From NCBI RefSeq assembly GCF_900205755.1, contig NZ_OANS01000001.1:310001-374000 (forward strand): a stretch of DNA of 64,000 nucleotides. Reading direction: 5' to 3'. The position numbers and the translations under genes are program-made. This DNA is from Polynucleobacter meluiroseus. GTDB taxonomy: Bacteria > Pseudomonadota > Gammaproteobacteria > Burkholderiales > Burkholderiaceae. Each line of letters starts with the position of its first letter. Position 1 is the stretch's first letter. Under the pieces are notes generated by a model. That model saw only the letters and a list, made by a program, of their open reading frames with translations, had not been told where the DNA came from and ran no database searches. Positions 40,549-46,646 of the stretch are shown here, in pieces.

Positions 40549-40561
40549 GCCAAAGACTAAC

Positions 40562-40638
40562 GGGCCCATAGCTCAGTTGGTTAGAGCAGAGGACTCATAA
40601 TCCTTTGGTCCCAGGTTCAAGTCCTGGTGGGCCCACCA
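40562..40638 (+). tRNA. tRNA-Ile (CAU), intact copy
   Basis: A 77-nt cloverleaf: acceptor GGGCCCA/TGGGCCC, D-arm GCTCAGTTGGTTAGAGC, anticodon loop CTCATAA (CAT at 40596-40598), T-arm CCAGG/CCTGG with GTTCAAGTC, discriminator A and encoded CCA. A CAU anticodon can mean Met or lysidine-modified Ile. The anticodon arm and variable loop (GACTCATAATC, TTGGTC) resemble the E. coli minor tRNA-Ile2, and its split twin carries an intron of the tRNA-Ile type, so Ile2 is favoured. It begins 13 bp after the rpoD stop and may be cotranscribed. Confidence 0.9.
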
Positions 40639-40647
40639 ATAAAATCA

Positions 40648-40680
40648 ATGACTTAGCGTGAGAACGCTAGGTCATTTTTT
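40648..40680 (+). terminator. Rho-independent terminator after intact tRNA-Ile
   Basis: A 12-bp stem (5' arm 40648-40659, 3' arm 40664-40675) closes a GAGA loop and is followed by a T-run. It ends the rpoD-tRNA transcript. Confidence 0.9.
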
Positions 40681-40693
40681 ATTAATGTGTAGT

Positions 40694-40707
40694 TGGTGTG
40701 TAGCAAA
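40694..40707 (+). repeat. GGTGTGTAGCAAAT motif (left copy)
   Basis: One copy of a short motif whose relatives recur on the right side of the island: inverted at 43022-43037 and 43174-43188, direct at 43202-43215 and 43258-43271. Such repeated arms are typical of attachment regions, but function is inferred. Confidence 0.5.
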
Positions 40708-40872
40708 TATCCCCGCTAGACCCCAATAGATATATGGTTCTAGCTTGGAGCAATCAACTATTTGTTGCCCGTGGTTTGTAAGTGCTCACGGACTGCTTAC
40801 GGCCAGTTGCAGTCATTCGTGGGATGCACCAAATAAAGGAATCAGTAGCAAACCTAGAGGTGGTTTTTTATT

Positions 40873-40963
40873 GCTCAATCTAGTGCTATACCTACTCCAA
40901 ACCTTCAAATACTTATGCTAGGATTCGATGGTGGATAGTCCACAACCTATAGGAGAAATAAAA
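40873..40963 (+). promoter_or_regulatory. Conserved upstream block of peptide cassette 1
   Basis: This block is nearly repeated at 41193-41283. It holds CTACTCCAAACCTTCAAATA, then TATGCTAGGATT (a -10-like element), the palindrome GTGGATAGTCCAC at 40931-40943, and AGGAGA before the GTG start. It probably carries the promoter and operator of the small gene. Confidence 0.5.
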
Positions 40964-41116
40964 GTGCCAGTACAGACGATTGAATTAGAAGAAGTGCAAA
41001 TGATTGAAGTGAGTGATGATTTATTAGAGGCAAGTTGTAGACTAGTGGGGCTGTTTACCTCTACTATTTGTCAAGATCAATGTGGTGGTGCCTTCACAAT
41101 ACCTTACTGCAGATGA
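40964..41116 (+). CDS. Small peptide 1 with bacteriocin/RiPP-like leader
   Basis: A 50-residue peptide that starts at GTG 40964, with AGGAGA 8 nt upstream. Residues 1-21 (MPVQTIELEEVQMIEVSDDLL) match the leader of the second peptide 320 bp away, and acidic leaders ending in VSDxxLE resemble those of ribosomally made, modified peptides. The C-terminal half has four cysteines (SCRLVG, TICQDQCGG, PYCR) and would be the variable core. No modification or export genes are seen nearby. An in-frame ATG at 40928 would give 62 residues, but it lies in the conserved non-coding block and is less likely. Function is unknown. Confidence 0.6.
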   Translation: MPVQTIELEEVQMIEVSDDLLEASCRLVGLFTSTICQDQCGGAFTIPYCR

Positions 41117-41163
41117 AGTTAATACTGCTCTGTGTTATAGAGCATTGATATACCCTGTATCGC

Positions 41164-41190
41164 AAGCCACTCTACGGAGTGGTTTTTTAT
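41164..41190 (+). terminator. Terminator of peptide cassette 1
   Basis: CCACTC/GAGTGG (41167-41172 and 41177-41182) closes a TACG loop and is followed by TTTTTT. An almost identical hairpin lies after cassette 2. Confidence 0.85.
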
Positions 41191-41192
41191 TG

Positions 41193-41283
41193 TCCAATCG
41201 AGTGCAATTCCTACTCCAAACCTTCAAATACCTATGCTAGGATTTAACTGTGGATAGTCCACATAACTTAATGGATAACAAGC
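41193..41283 (+). promoter_or_regulatory. Conserved upstream block of peptide cassette 2
   Basis: Near-repeat of 40873-40963, with the same CTACTCCAAACCTTCAAATA string, TATGCTAGGATT and the palindrome GTGGATAGTCCAC at 41250-41262. The start-proximal ribosome-binding site is weaker (ATGGATAAC) than in cassette 1. Confidence 0.5.
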
Positions 41284-41421
41284 ATGCCAGTACAAATGAT
41301 TGAAATAGAGGAAGTACAAATAATGCAGGTGAGTGATGAGGATTTGGAATCTGTTCTAGTTGGGGGGACTGTGGACATTCCGTATTGGACTGTCACAACT
41401 AGCGGCTGTTTATTTGGGTGA
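41284..41421 (+). CDS. Small peptide 2 with double-glycine-type leader
   Basis: A 45-residue peptide, too short for most gene callers. Its leader (MPVQMIEIEEVQIMQVSDED, then LESVLVGG) is a paralog of peptide 1 and ends in a Gly-Gly, the classic cleavage point of bacteriocin-type leaders handled by C39-peptidase transporters. The remaining 17 residues (TVDIPYWTVTTSGCLFG) hold four Thr, one Ser and one Cys, which could suit lanthionine-type chemistry, though this is speculation. Conservation of the leader with divergence of the core between the two paralogs is the main evidence that both are real. Confidence 0.55.
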   Translation: MPVQMIEIEEVQIMQVSDEDLESVLVGGTVDIPYWTVTTSGCLFG

Positions 41422-41497
41422 TTCGGGTCCTAGCAGGTTCTGCTCCTGTTAGTTATCAGTTTGCCCAAATTTGAATTACTAGATGCTGGGTTTTACT

Positions 41498-41522
41498 AGC
41501 CACTCTACGGAGTGGTTTTTTA
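41498..41522 (+). terminator. Terminator of peptide cassette 2
   Basis: CCACTC/GAGTGG (41500-41505 and 41510-41515) with a TACG loop and T-run, a near-copy of the hairpin at 41164-41190. Confidence 0.85.
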
Positions 41523-41707
41523 TGGTCCTTAATGTCCGCTTTGGGTCGTTAGCTCCCTGATTCTAGAGCGGGCTGAGTGTGTTCAAAATCGGCCTACATC
41601 AGACGTCCGTAGGATATTCCAACTAGTGGAATCTGTAGGTATATTCCCCTTATTTCCTTCCGTTATTATTCAAACACTACTTCGAGAAATTGTTAAGGCG
41701 CAACAAG

Positions 41708-42790
41708 ATGAAGCATCTAAAAAAATTACTACTTGCTTTACTTATCTCAATTTCTTCAATGTGCTTAATTGCCTGTGTTGGTAGCAATACTAGTAGCAAT
41801 GGTGTTAGTGGGGGTAGCGTTTCACAAGCCTGTCAAAATCCAATTAACCCCTCAATGACTCCCATTAGGTTAAAAACAGAATCATTTGACAGAGATATTT
41901 GGATTGTTGGTTGTGCCGACCAAATTCCGGAAAACGGTCTTCCGATTCTGTTCGGGTTTCATGGGGGAGGAGGAACCCCTGTCAGCCGTGAGGGTAGAGG
42001 TTTTTTGAACTATACAAGTCTTGACAATTTGGGCGCGATTGTCATAGCGCCTGTGGGCAATCGTAGTAATAATGGGCACAGTTGGATCAATGCTTTTCCT
42101 TGGATGAAAACCAATCCAGAAAATGACCTTTTACTGCCTCAAGCAATCATACAATTATTAAAAAATACTCCAGGTCTTCCTCGGATCGATTATCAAAGTG
42201 TCCATGCAACTGGAAAATCTGACGGATCAGGTATGACCATGTACTGGGCTTGTAATATGGCTAGTAGTGGAGTTGACTTAAAGAGTATTGTGATGGTCTC
42301 AGGCGCTTATTTTGGGTTAAATAGCGCAACAAATGTTGGGCTTAACGAGTCTTCAATTTGCGTACCTAAAGCCCCAATTCCCATGTTGATGATGCACGGC
42401 ACTGCAGATCAAGTAATGTCATACAACGGGCAACATTTTCTCAATTCAAAGGCAATTGAATTTGCAAATGATTACTGGATTACAAAAGATCCGACTGTCT
42501 CTCCGGGAAGAAGTAATACTTACACAGTAAAGATAGAGGCTTACAGAGAGTATTTAGCTAAAGAGGTCAATAAATGCTCTGTTTCAACACTTTCCAGCCT
42601 CGGAACTTATTCCAATGTAGAAACCTGGTCTGGATGTTTAGCTGACTTCACGTCCATCACCATCGCTGGAGGTAATCACGTTTGGACAGGTCACATTAAG
42701 AGTGGTCCAGATTCTGGTCAAACCCCAAACATGGACTTTAATGCCACCGAAGAGCTTGCGAAATTTTTAAAGTTTCCTTTGTACAAATAA
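41708..42790 (+). CDS. Lipoprotein esterase of the PHB-depolymerase/LpqC alpha-beta hydrolase type
   Basis: This 360-residue protein has a lipoprotein signal (MKHLKKLLLALLISISSMCL, then the lipobox LIAC), a Ser/Asn/Gly-rich spacer and an alpha/beta-hydrolase domain. The oxyanion region is GFHGGGGTP; the nucleophile motif GKSDGSG fits GxSxG near residue 182; the Asp is in MMHGTADQV and the His in GGNHVWTGH. This layout matches the secreted esterase/PHB-depolymerase/LpqC group. I chose the ATG at 41708 over a TTG at 41690. It is alone within the tRNA island; substrate unknown. Confidence 0.75.
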   Translation: MKHLKKLLLALLISISSMCLIACVGSNTSSNGVSGGSVSQACQNPINPSMTPIRLKTESFDRDIWIVGCADQIPENGLPILFGFHGGGGTPVSREGRGFLNYTSLDNLGAIVIAPVGNRSNNGHSWINAFPWMKTNPENDLLLPQAIIQLLKNTPGLPRIDYQSVHATGKSDGSGMTMYWACNMASSGVDLKSIVMVSGAYFGLNSATNVGLNESSICVPKAPIPMLMMHGTADQVMSYNGQHFLNSKAIEFANDYWITKDPTVSPGRSNTYTVKIEAYREYLAKEVNKCSVSTLSSLGTYSNVETWSGCLADFTSITIAGGNHVWTGHIKSGPDSGQTPNMDFNATEELAKFLKFPLYK

Positions 42791-42921
42791 AAGCAAAATA
42801 GTCCACATTCATTGCTCACTTCAACAGTTACTCTTCAGAGCGGTTCTTTGATTGCCTTCAATGGCTGCTATGGGTCGGAAGCGGTCTATCGCTATCGAAC
42901 TTTTTAGACCCAAACATTACT

Positions 42922-42954
42922 TTGGAGCAACGAAGTGTTAGACGGTTGCTCCAA
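42922..42954. repeat. Long inverted repeat TTGGAGCAAC/GTTGCTCCAA
   Basis: A perfect 10-bp stem with a 13-nt loop. There is no T-run after it, so it is more likely an attachment-site or protein-binding structure than a terminator. Confidence 0.5.
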
Positions 42955-43010
42955 AATTCCTGTGGTTTCGAAAACCAAAGAGTGACTCCACACTTCCTTT
43001 AAATCCATGA

Positions 43011-43271
43011 ATTTGCTTACACATTTGCTTACACACCGACGCTGACCACCCGCAGAGCCCCTGTTTATAATGGTCTATCTTGGGTGTCTGCTCTCATAAG
43101 AAAGAAGCCCTAGGGGTCTTGTAACAAAGACCTCAATAGATTCAAGAGCTTAGTGGTCGATTAGGTAGTCAAAATTGCTTACACACCGGAGCAAAAACCG
43201 AGGTGTGTAGTAAATGCGGTTTTAGTGTGGTTTTGAAGTGGTAAACACCAGTAGTAAGGTGTGTAGTGAAT
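43011..43271. repeat. Cluster of GTGTGTAG/CTTACACA repeats
   Basis: ATTTGCTTACAC occurs twice in tandem at 43011-43034, the second running on into ACC. ATTGCTTACACACC recurs at 43174-43188. Direct-orientation forms GGTGTGTAGTAAAT (43202-43215) and GGTGTGTAGTGAAT (43258-43271) follow, the last 12 bp before the tRNA. The motif also occurs left of the island at 40694. Confidence 0.6.
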
Positions 43272-43282
43272 GTAACGATTTA

Positions 43283-43571
43283 GGGCCCATAGCTCAGTTG
43301 GTTAGAGCAGAGGACTCATAGCGAAAGTTGTGCCTTATGCGTGGAAACTGCATAAGGGATGGTGTCAAATTCGGAGAAAGCTAAAGGTAGCCAAAAGCTG
43401 CACAAGCTAACGCCGAGCCAAGCTTAGTAGAAATACTTTGAAGGTGTAGAGACTAGACGGCACCCATCTAAGTCGAGCAATCGATATGATGAAGGCATAG
43501 TCCAGGGAGTAGTGAAAGCTACACAAACCGGAATCCTTTGGTCCCAGGTTCAAGTCCTGGTGGGCCCACCA
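43283..43571 (+). tRNA. tRNA-Ile (CAU) gene interrupted by a group I intron
   Basis: The exons are 43283-43319 and 43532-43571. Joined they equal the intact tRNA at 40562-40638 at every one of 77 positions. The break falls directly after the anticodon CAU (43317-43319). With the intron removed, the acceptor, D, anticodon and T arms and the encoded CCA are complete, so the gene should be functional if splicing works. The insertion point (after the anticodon U of tRNA-Ile CAU) is the one used by the Azoarcus pre-tRNA-Ile intron. Confidence 0.93.
43320..43531 (+). ncRNA. Group I self-splicing intron (Azoarcus-like, subgroup IC3)
   Basis: A 212-nt intron with no reading frame. P1: exon CAU plus AGC (43317-43322) pairs with the guide GUUGUG (43327-43332), with the expected U-G wobble at the splice site and a GAAA loop. 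P2: 43333-43340 with 43350-43357, with GGAAAC in its loop. P3: GGTGTC near 43361 with GGCACC near 43459. P7: GACTA (43451-43455) with TAGTC (43498-43502). P9: GTAGT/GCTAC (43509-43522) with a GAAA loop. The last base is the conserved omega-G (43531). Stretches such as GGGATGGTGTCAAATTCGG, GTAGAGACTAGACGGCACCC and ACACAAACCGG are the same as, or very close to, my recollection of the Azoarcus ribozyme. Confidence 0.93.
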
Positions 43572-43578
43572 GAAATGA

Positions 43579-43608
43579 AAATACCAACCTTAGGGTTGGT
43601 ATTTTTTT
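43579..43608 (+). terminator. Rho-independent terminator after split tRNA-Ile
   Basis: AATACCAACC/GGTTGGTATT (43580-43589, 43594-43603) with a TTAG loop and T-run. Similar TACCAACC hairpins end katG and the cupin gene. Confidence 0.9.
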
Positions 43609-43834
43609 GAGCGTTACTTAAAGTAACGCTGCAGTAGCAATTTGGAGCTTTTAATAGTTGATTTTGGTTTAGTTTGCTCTATCCTCGCCGGTTTATATGA
43701 TTTCATCGATGCTAGGAGTGAGTGTGAATTAAATCATCGCACATAGAGAGAAATGCAGAAATTCCATTAAAAAGTGTCAAAATGATGCTTATTAAAGTAA
43801 TCACTAAAAAACTCTCTTTGGTAGTGGACCTAAA

Positions 43835-45097
43835 TTGACAGCAGTTCACACTGCCATATATTGGTTTAGAAGCGATCTTCGCTTACGCGACAATCCAACA
43901 TTTATAAAGGCCTGTAAGGAAGCTGAATTTCTGTTGCCTGTTTATATTCATTCAAACCACTTGGAGGAAGAAGCTGCTTGGGGTTTTCCAAGAGTGGGTG
44001 GGCAGCGCAAAGCTTTTTTACAGGAGTCTTTAGAAGATTTACGAACGCAACTCAGGGCGATGGGGTCAGACTTAGTTGAGTTAAGCGGTGACATTCTTGA
44101 AGTATTTGAGGAATTACGTACTAAGCTAGATGCCAATCAGATTTACTGTGAACAAATTAAGGCTCCAGAAGAATTGGAGCAAGTTGCAATACTGAGTCAC
44201 GCGGGTTTTGAGCTTAAGTCTATTTGGCAGTCATCCATGTTGGATCCTCAGGACCTGCCCTTTAAAGCAGAAGACATGCCCGATGTCTTCACGCAATTTC
44301 GCCAGCAAGTTGAAAAACATAAAATAAGATTTGCGAAGCCTGTTGATGCCCCTGTTAGCATTCCTCCCCTACCAAGCAGTCATAGAGTTCAGGATCAAGC
44401 AACTACTTTTGATGCATCCTCTAGCAAGAAATCATTTCTGGGTGGAGAAACCAGTGCGCTTGCTCATATTAATCAGTACTTTGAACGACGTCTTCCAGAT
44501 ACCTATAAGCAAACCCGCAATGGCTTAGTTGGTATGGATTATTCAAGTAAGTTCTCGCTATGGCTTGCAGGGGGCTGTTGCTCAGCTAGATTGATCGCAA
44601 AACAACTGGCAGAGTATGAGCTTCTCTATGGCGCAAATGATGGCACGTATTGGCTTTGGTTTGAGCTGCTTTGGCGAGACTATTTCCGCTTTTTACACTT
44701 TAAGTTTGGCAACAAGCTATATCGCTCAAGAGGTTTGGGTGCCGCACCTAGCAACCAGTTTAATGAAGCAAAGTTTCAGCAATGGGCTTCTGGCAATACT
44801 GGTGAGTCATTAATAGATGCTGGTATGCGTGAGCTATCGACAACCGGATATCTATCTAATCGAATGCGCCAAGTAGTTGCGAGTTACTGGATTTACAACA
44901 TGAAGGGCGACTGGCGGGCTGGCGCCGCTTGGTTTGAGTCGCAACTGATTGACTATGACGTGTATAGCAACCAAGGAAACTGGTTATATATAGCTGGTAA
45001 GGGCACGGATCCTAGAGGGGGAAGGCCCTTTAATGTGGCCAAGCAAACCCAAGATCATGACCCTGATGCCATATACCGAAACATGTGGCTGAAATAA
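43835..45097 (+). CDS. Cryptochrome/photolyase, DASH type
   Basis: This 420-residue flavoprotein has the N-terminal antenna-binding alpha/beta domain (IYWFRSDLRLRDNPTF) and the C-terminal FAD-binding helical domain (YWLWFELLWRDYFRFL; GYLSNRMRQVVASYWIYNMKGDWRAGAAWFE; QGNWLYIAGKGTDPRGGRPFNVAKQ). The DMPDVFTQFRQQVE segment and the C-terminal signature fit cryptochrome-DASH, which repairs cyclobutane dimers in single-stranded DNA and may sense blue light. Length is at the short end for the group. The start is TTG 43835; no good ATG lies near. The ChrR-like cupin gene follows 82 bp later. Confidence 0.87.
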   Translation: MTAVHTAIYWFRSDLRLRDNPTFIKACKEAEFLLPVYIHSNHLEEEAAWGFPRVGGQRKAFLQESLEDLRTQLRAMGSDLVELSGDILEVFEELRTKLDANQIYCEQIKAPEELEQVAILSHAGFELKSIWQSSMLDPQDLPFKAEDMPDVFTQFRQQVEKHKIRFAKPVDAPVSIPPLPSSHRVQDQATTFDASSSKKSFLGGETSALAHINQYFERRLPDTYKQTRNGLVGMDYSSKFSLWLAGGCCSARLIAKQLAEYELLYGANDGTYWLWFELLWRDYFRFLHFKFGNKLYRSRGLGAAPSNQFNEAKFQQWASGNTGESLIDAGMRELSTTGYLSNRMRQVVASYWIYNMKGDWRAGAAWFESQLIDYDVYSNQGNWLYIAGKGTDPRGGRPFNVAKQTQDHDPDAIYRNMWLK

Positions 45098-45178
45098 GCG
45101 CAACGATATTGAGAAAAGTACGCTAAGCAGATTTGCTTGTTATGCTTATCGTTATCACTGAAAATCAAAAATAAACAA

Positions 45179-45832
45179 ATGAATATCAATGCGGATTACA
45201 GCCAGAAAGTCGTTATCAATCATCACGATTTGCCGTGGATTGAAAGTCCAGAGTCTGGGGTGGAAAGGCGGATGCTTGAGCGCTCAGGCGATGAGGTAGC
45301 AAAAGCCACTTCTTTAGTGCGCTATCAACCCGGATCTAGATTTCCTATTCATACCCATGAATTTGGGGAAGAGATATTCGTCTTAGAGGGAATCTTGAGT
45401 GATGAAACTGGCAGTTATCCTGCTGGCACTTACATCATGAATCCCCCAGGTTCCGCCCATGCTCCTTTTAGTGAGGCTGGGTGCACTCTCTTCGTGAAGT
45501 TGCGGCATCTTGGTCCAGAGCAAGTGGAGCGAGAAGTCGTTGATACGAGAACAGCGCCGTGGCTGCAAGGGATGGTGCCAGGTTTGCATGTTATGCCTCT
45601 CATGCAGCAGGGCAGTGGATCGACTTTAGTTCGATGGGCACCGCAAACGTATTTCAATCCACACAAACATTTCGGCGGAGAAGAGATCTTTGTGGTGGAT
45701 GGAGTGTTCGAAGATGAGCACGGGCGCTACCCCGCTGGGTCATGGATTAGAAGCCCACACATGAGTCTGCATCAACCCTTTAGTAAAGAAGGCTGCACCA
45801 TCTTTGTTAAAACGGGACATCTACTAAGTTAG
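45179..45832 (+). CDS. Double-cupin protein, ChrR-like
   Basis: This 217-residue protein is two tandem cupin domains of the ChrR type. Metal ligands are visible in each: HTHEFGEEIFVLEG (about residue 60) and HKHFGGEEIFVVDG (about residue 165). ChrR proteins of photosynthetic bacteria are anti-sigma factors that release sigma-E under singlet oxygen, but they carry an N-terminal zinc/sigma-binding domain that is absent here; the protein has just the cupin parts. No ECF sigma gene is near. Being beside a photolyase fits a light/oxidative-stress setting. I chose the ATG at 45179. Confidence 0.75.
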   Translation: MNINADYSQKVVINHHDLPWIESPESGVERRMLERSGDEVAKATSLVRYQPGSRFPIHTHEFGEEIFVLEGILSDETGSYPAGTYIMNPPGSAHAPFSEAGCTLFVKLRHLGPEQVEREVVDTRTAPWLQGMVPGLHVMPLMQQGSGSTLVRWAPQTYFNPHKHFGGEEIFVVDGVFEDEHGRYPAGSWIRSPHMSLHQPFSKEGCTIFVKTGHLLS

Positions 45833-45861
45833 GTGAGCAGCGTTAGATCAGCGGCATCTCA

Positions 45862-45891
45862 AAATACCATCCAGCAGGGTGGTATTTTTTT
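45862..45891 (+). terminator. Rho-independent terminator after the cupin gene
   Basis: AATACCATCC/GGGTGGTATT hairpin with an AGCA loop and a following T-run. Confidence 0.85.
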
Positions 45892-46000
45892 ATCACCAAT
45901 TCAATATGTTGGCTAACGCACAGTCTTTTACCAGCGCTTCTTTAAGGTGGTGAGTGGATCAATACTTTCCTACTAAATGAAGACTAAGGAGTCGCCAGCA

Positions 46001-46489
46001 ATGAAAAAAAACAAGGATGTGCATAATTTGCACGAAGTAGTAAATGAATTTGAAGCGGCCATGTTGGTGACTCATGATGCGAGCAAAATTCATGCGCGGC
46101 CGATGGTGATCGCGCGCTTAGACGAAAAGATGGGCGTCTATCTGATAACTGATATTCACTCTGTCAAGGTGGATGAAATGAAGGTGAATCCCCATGCCTT
46201 ACTTACTTTTCAAAGTTCTAGCCAATTCGCCACAGTGAGCGGCGACTTGCTCATGGTGCAGGACCGAACCTTAATAGAGTCGATGTGGAAAGAAGTCTGG
46301 CAGGTATGGTTTCCTTTGGGCAAGACCGATCCAAACATTACCTTGCTGCAATTCACGGCTCACGAGGGTGATTTTTGGGATAACGCTGGCATGAAGGGAC
46401 TCAAGTATGTCTATAGCGCTGCTAAAGCCTATGTGTCTGGAGAAACACCTGTACCAAACAAAGAGCTACACGCCAAAGTAAATCTATAG
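46001..46489 (+). CDS. Pyridoxamine 5'-phosphate oxidase-like FMN-binding stress protein
   Basis: This 162-residue protein has the split-barrel FMN-binding fold of the general-stress-protein 26 group. Visible marks are HDASKIHARPMVIARLD, VYLITDIHSVKVDEM, LTFQSSSQFATVSGDL and the C-terminal WFPLGKTDPNITLLQF. It likely binds flavin (FMN/F420-type reductase or oxidase); the substrate is unknown. I took the ATG at 46001, with AGGAG 10 nt upstream; an in-frame ATG at 45977 precedes that ribosome site. It is monocistronic, with a terminator after it. Confidence 0.85.
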   Translation: MKKNKDVHNLHEVVNEFEAAMLVTHDASKIHARPMVIARLDEKMGVYLITDIHSVKVDEMKVNPHALLTFQSSSQFATVSGDLLMVQDRTLIESMWKEVWQVWFPLGKTDPNITLLQFTAHEGDFWDNAGMKGLKYVYSAAKAYVSGETPVPNKELHAKVNL

Positions 46490-46516
46490 CTTAAGACTTT
46501 TAGTTTTTAGCCTAAG

Positions 46517-46550
46517 AAAAACCTCATCAGCGTTGGTGAGGTTTTGTTTT
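46517..46550 (+). terminator. Rho-independent terminator
   Basis: AAAACCTCA/TGAGGTTTT forms a stem with a loop of about 10 nt, followed by a T-rich tract. Confidence 0.85.
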
Positions 46551-46646
46551 TAAGGATAGGGCTCGATTGCCTCCGTATAATCGCCCCCATCATGCATTAA
46601 TAACCTTGGTTTTACTGCAAATCCAACAAAAACATCAGGGAGATAT

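Larger units (their letters stand above)
40639..40963. other. Non-coding left part of the tRNA island
   Basis: 325 bp without a recognisable gene. It contains the tRNA terminator, a GGTGTGTAGCAAAT motif at 40694-40707, a degenerate T-rich end resembling the cassette terminators (about 40854-40871), and the conserved upstream block of peptide cassette 1. Confidence 0.6.
40639..43282. mobile_element. Probable small genomic island between two tRNA-Ile(CAU) copies
   Basis: About 2.64 kb lies between an intact tRNA-Ile and an intron-split copy with identical exons. It holds two duplicated small-peptide cassettes, one lipoprotein esterase and repeated GTGTGTAG motifs near both ends, and no housekeeping gene. 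Flanking tRNA copies and arm-like repeats are signs of tRNA-targeted integration, but no integrase or transposase is visible, so this could also be a remnant or a tandem tRNA duplication with later insertions. Confidence 0.45.
42791..43282. other. Non-coding right part of the tRNA island
   Basis: 492 bp with no supported gene. It contains a diverged copy of the sequence that follows terminator 2 (near 42828-42885), a 10-bp hairpin at 42922-42954, the inverted repeat TGGTTT/AAACCA at 42963-42977, and GTGTGTA-type repeats in both orientations between 43011 and 43271. Confidence 0.6.

Noticed and set aside
40928-40963. ATG start for peptide 1 at 40928
   Set aside because: The stretch from 40928 to 40963 belongs to the upstream block that is repeated, out of frame and non-coding, before peptide 2; the GTG at 40964 has the ribosome site and aligns with the second peptide's ATG.
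40639-43282. Integrase or transposase in the tRNA island
   Set aside because: Looked for on both strands; no tyrosine or serine recombinase motif and no frame of suitable length other than the esterase.
43283-43571. Split tRNA as a pseudogene broken by random insertion
   Set aside because: The insert starts and ends exactly at the splice points of a group I intron, the exons are unchanged, and conserved ribozyme core elements are present.
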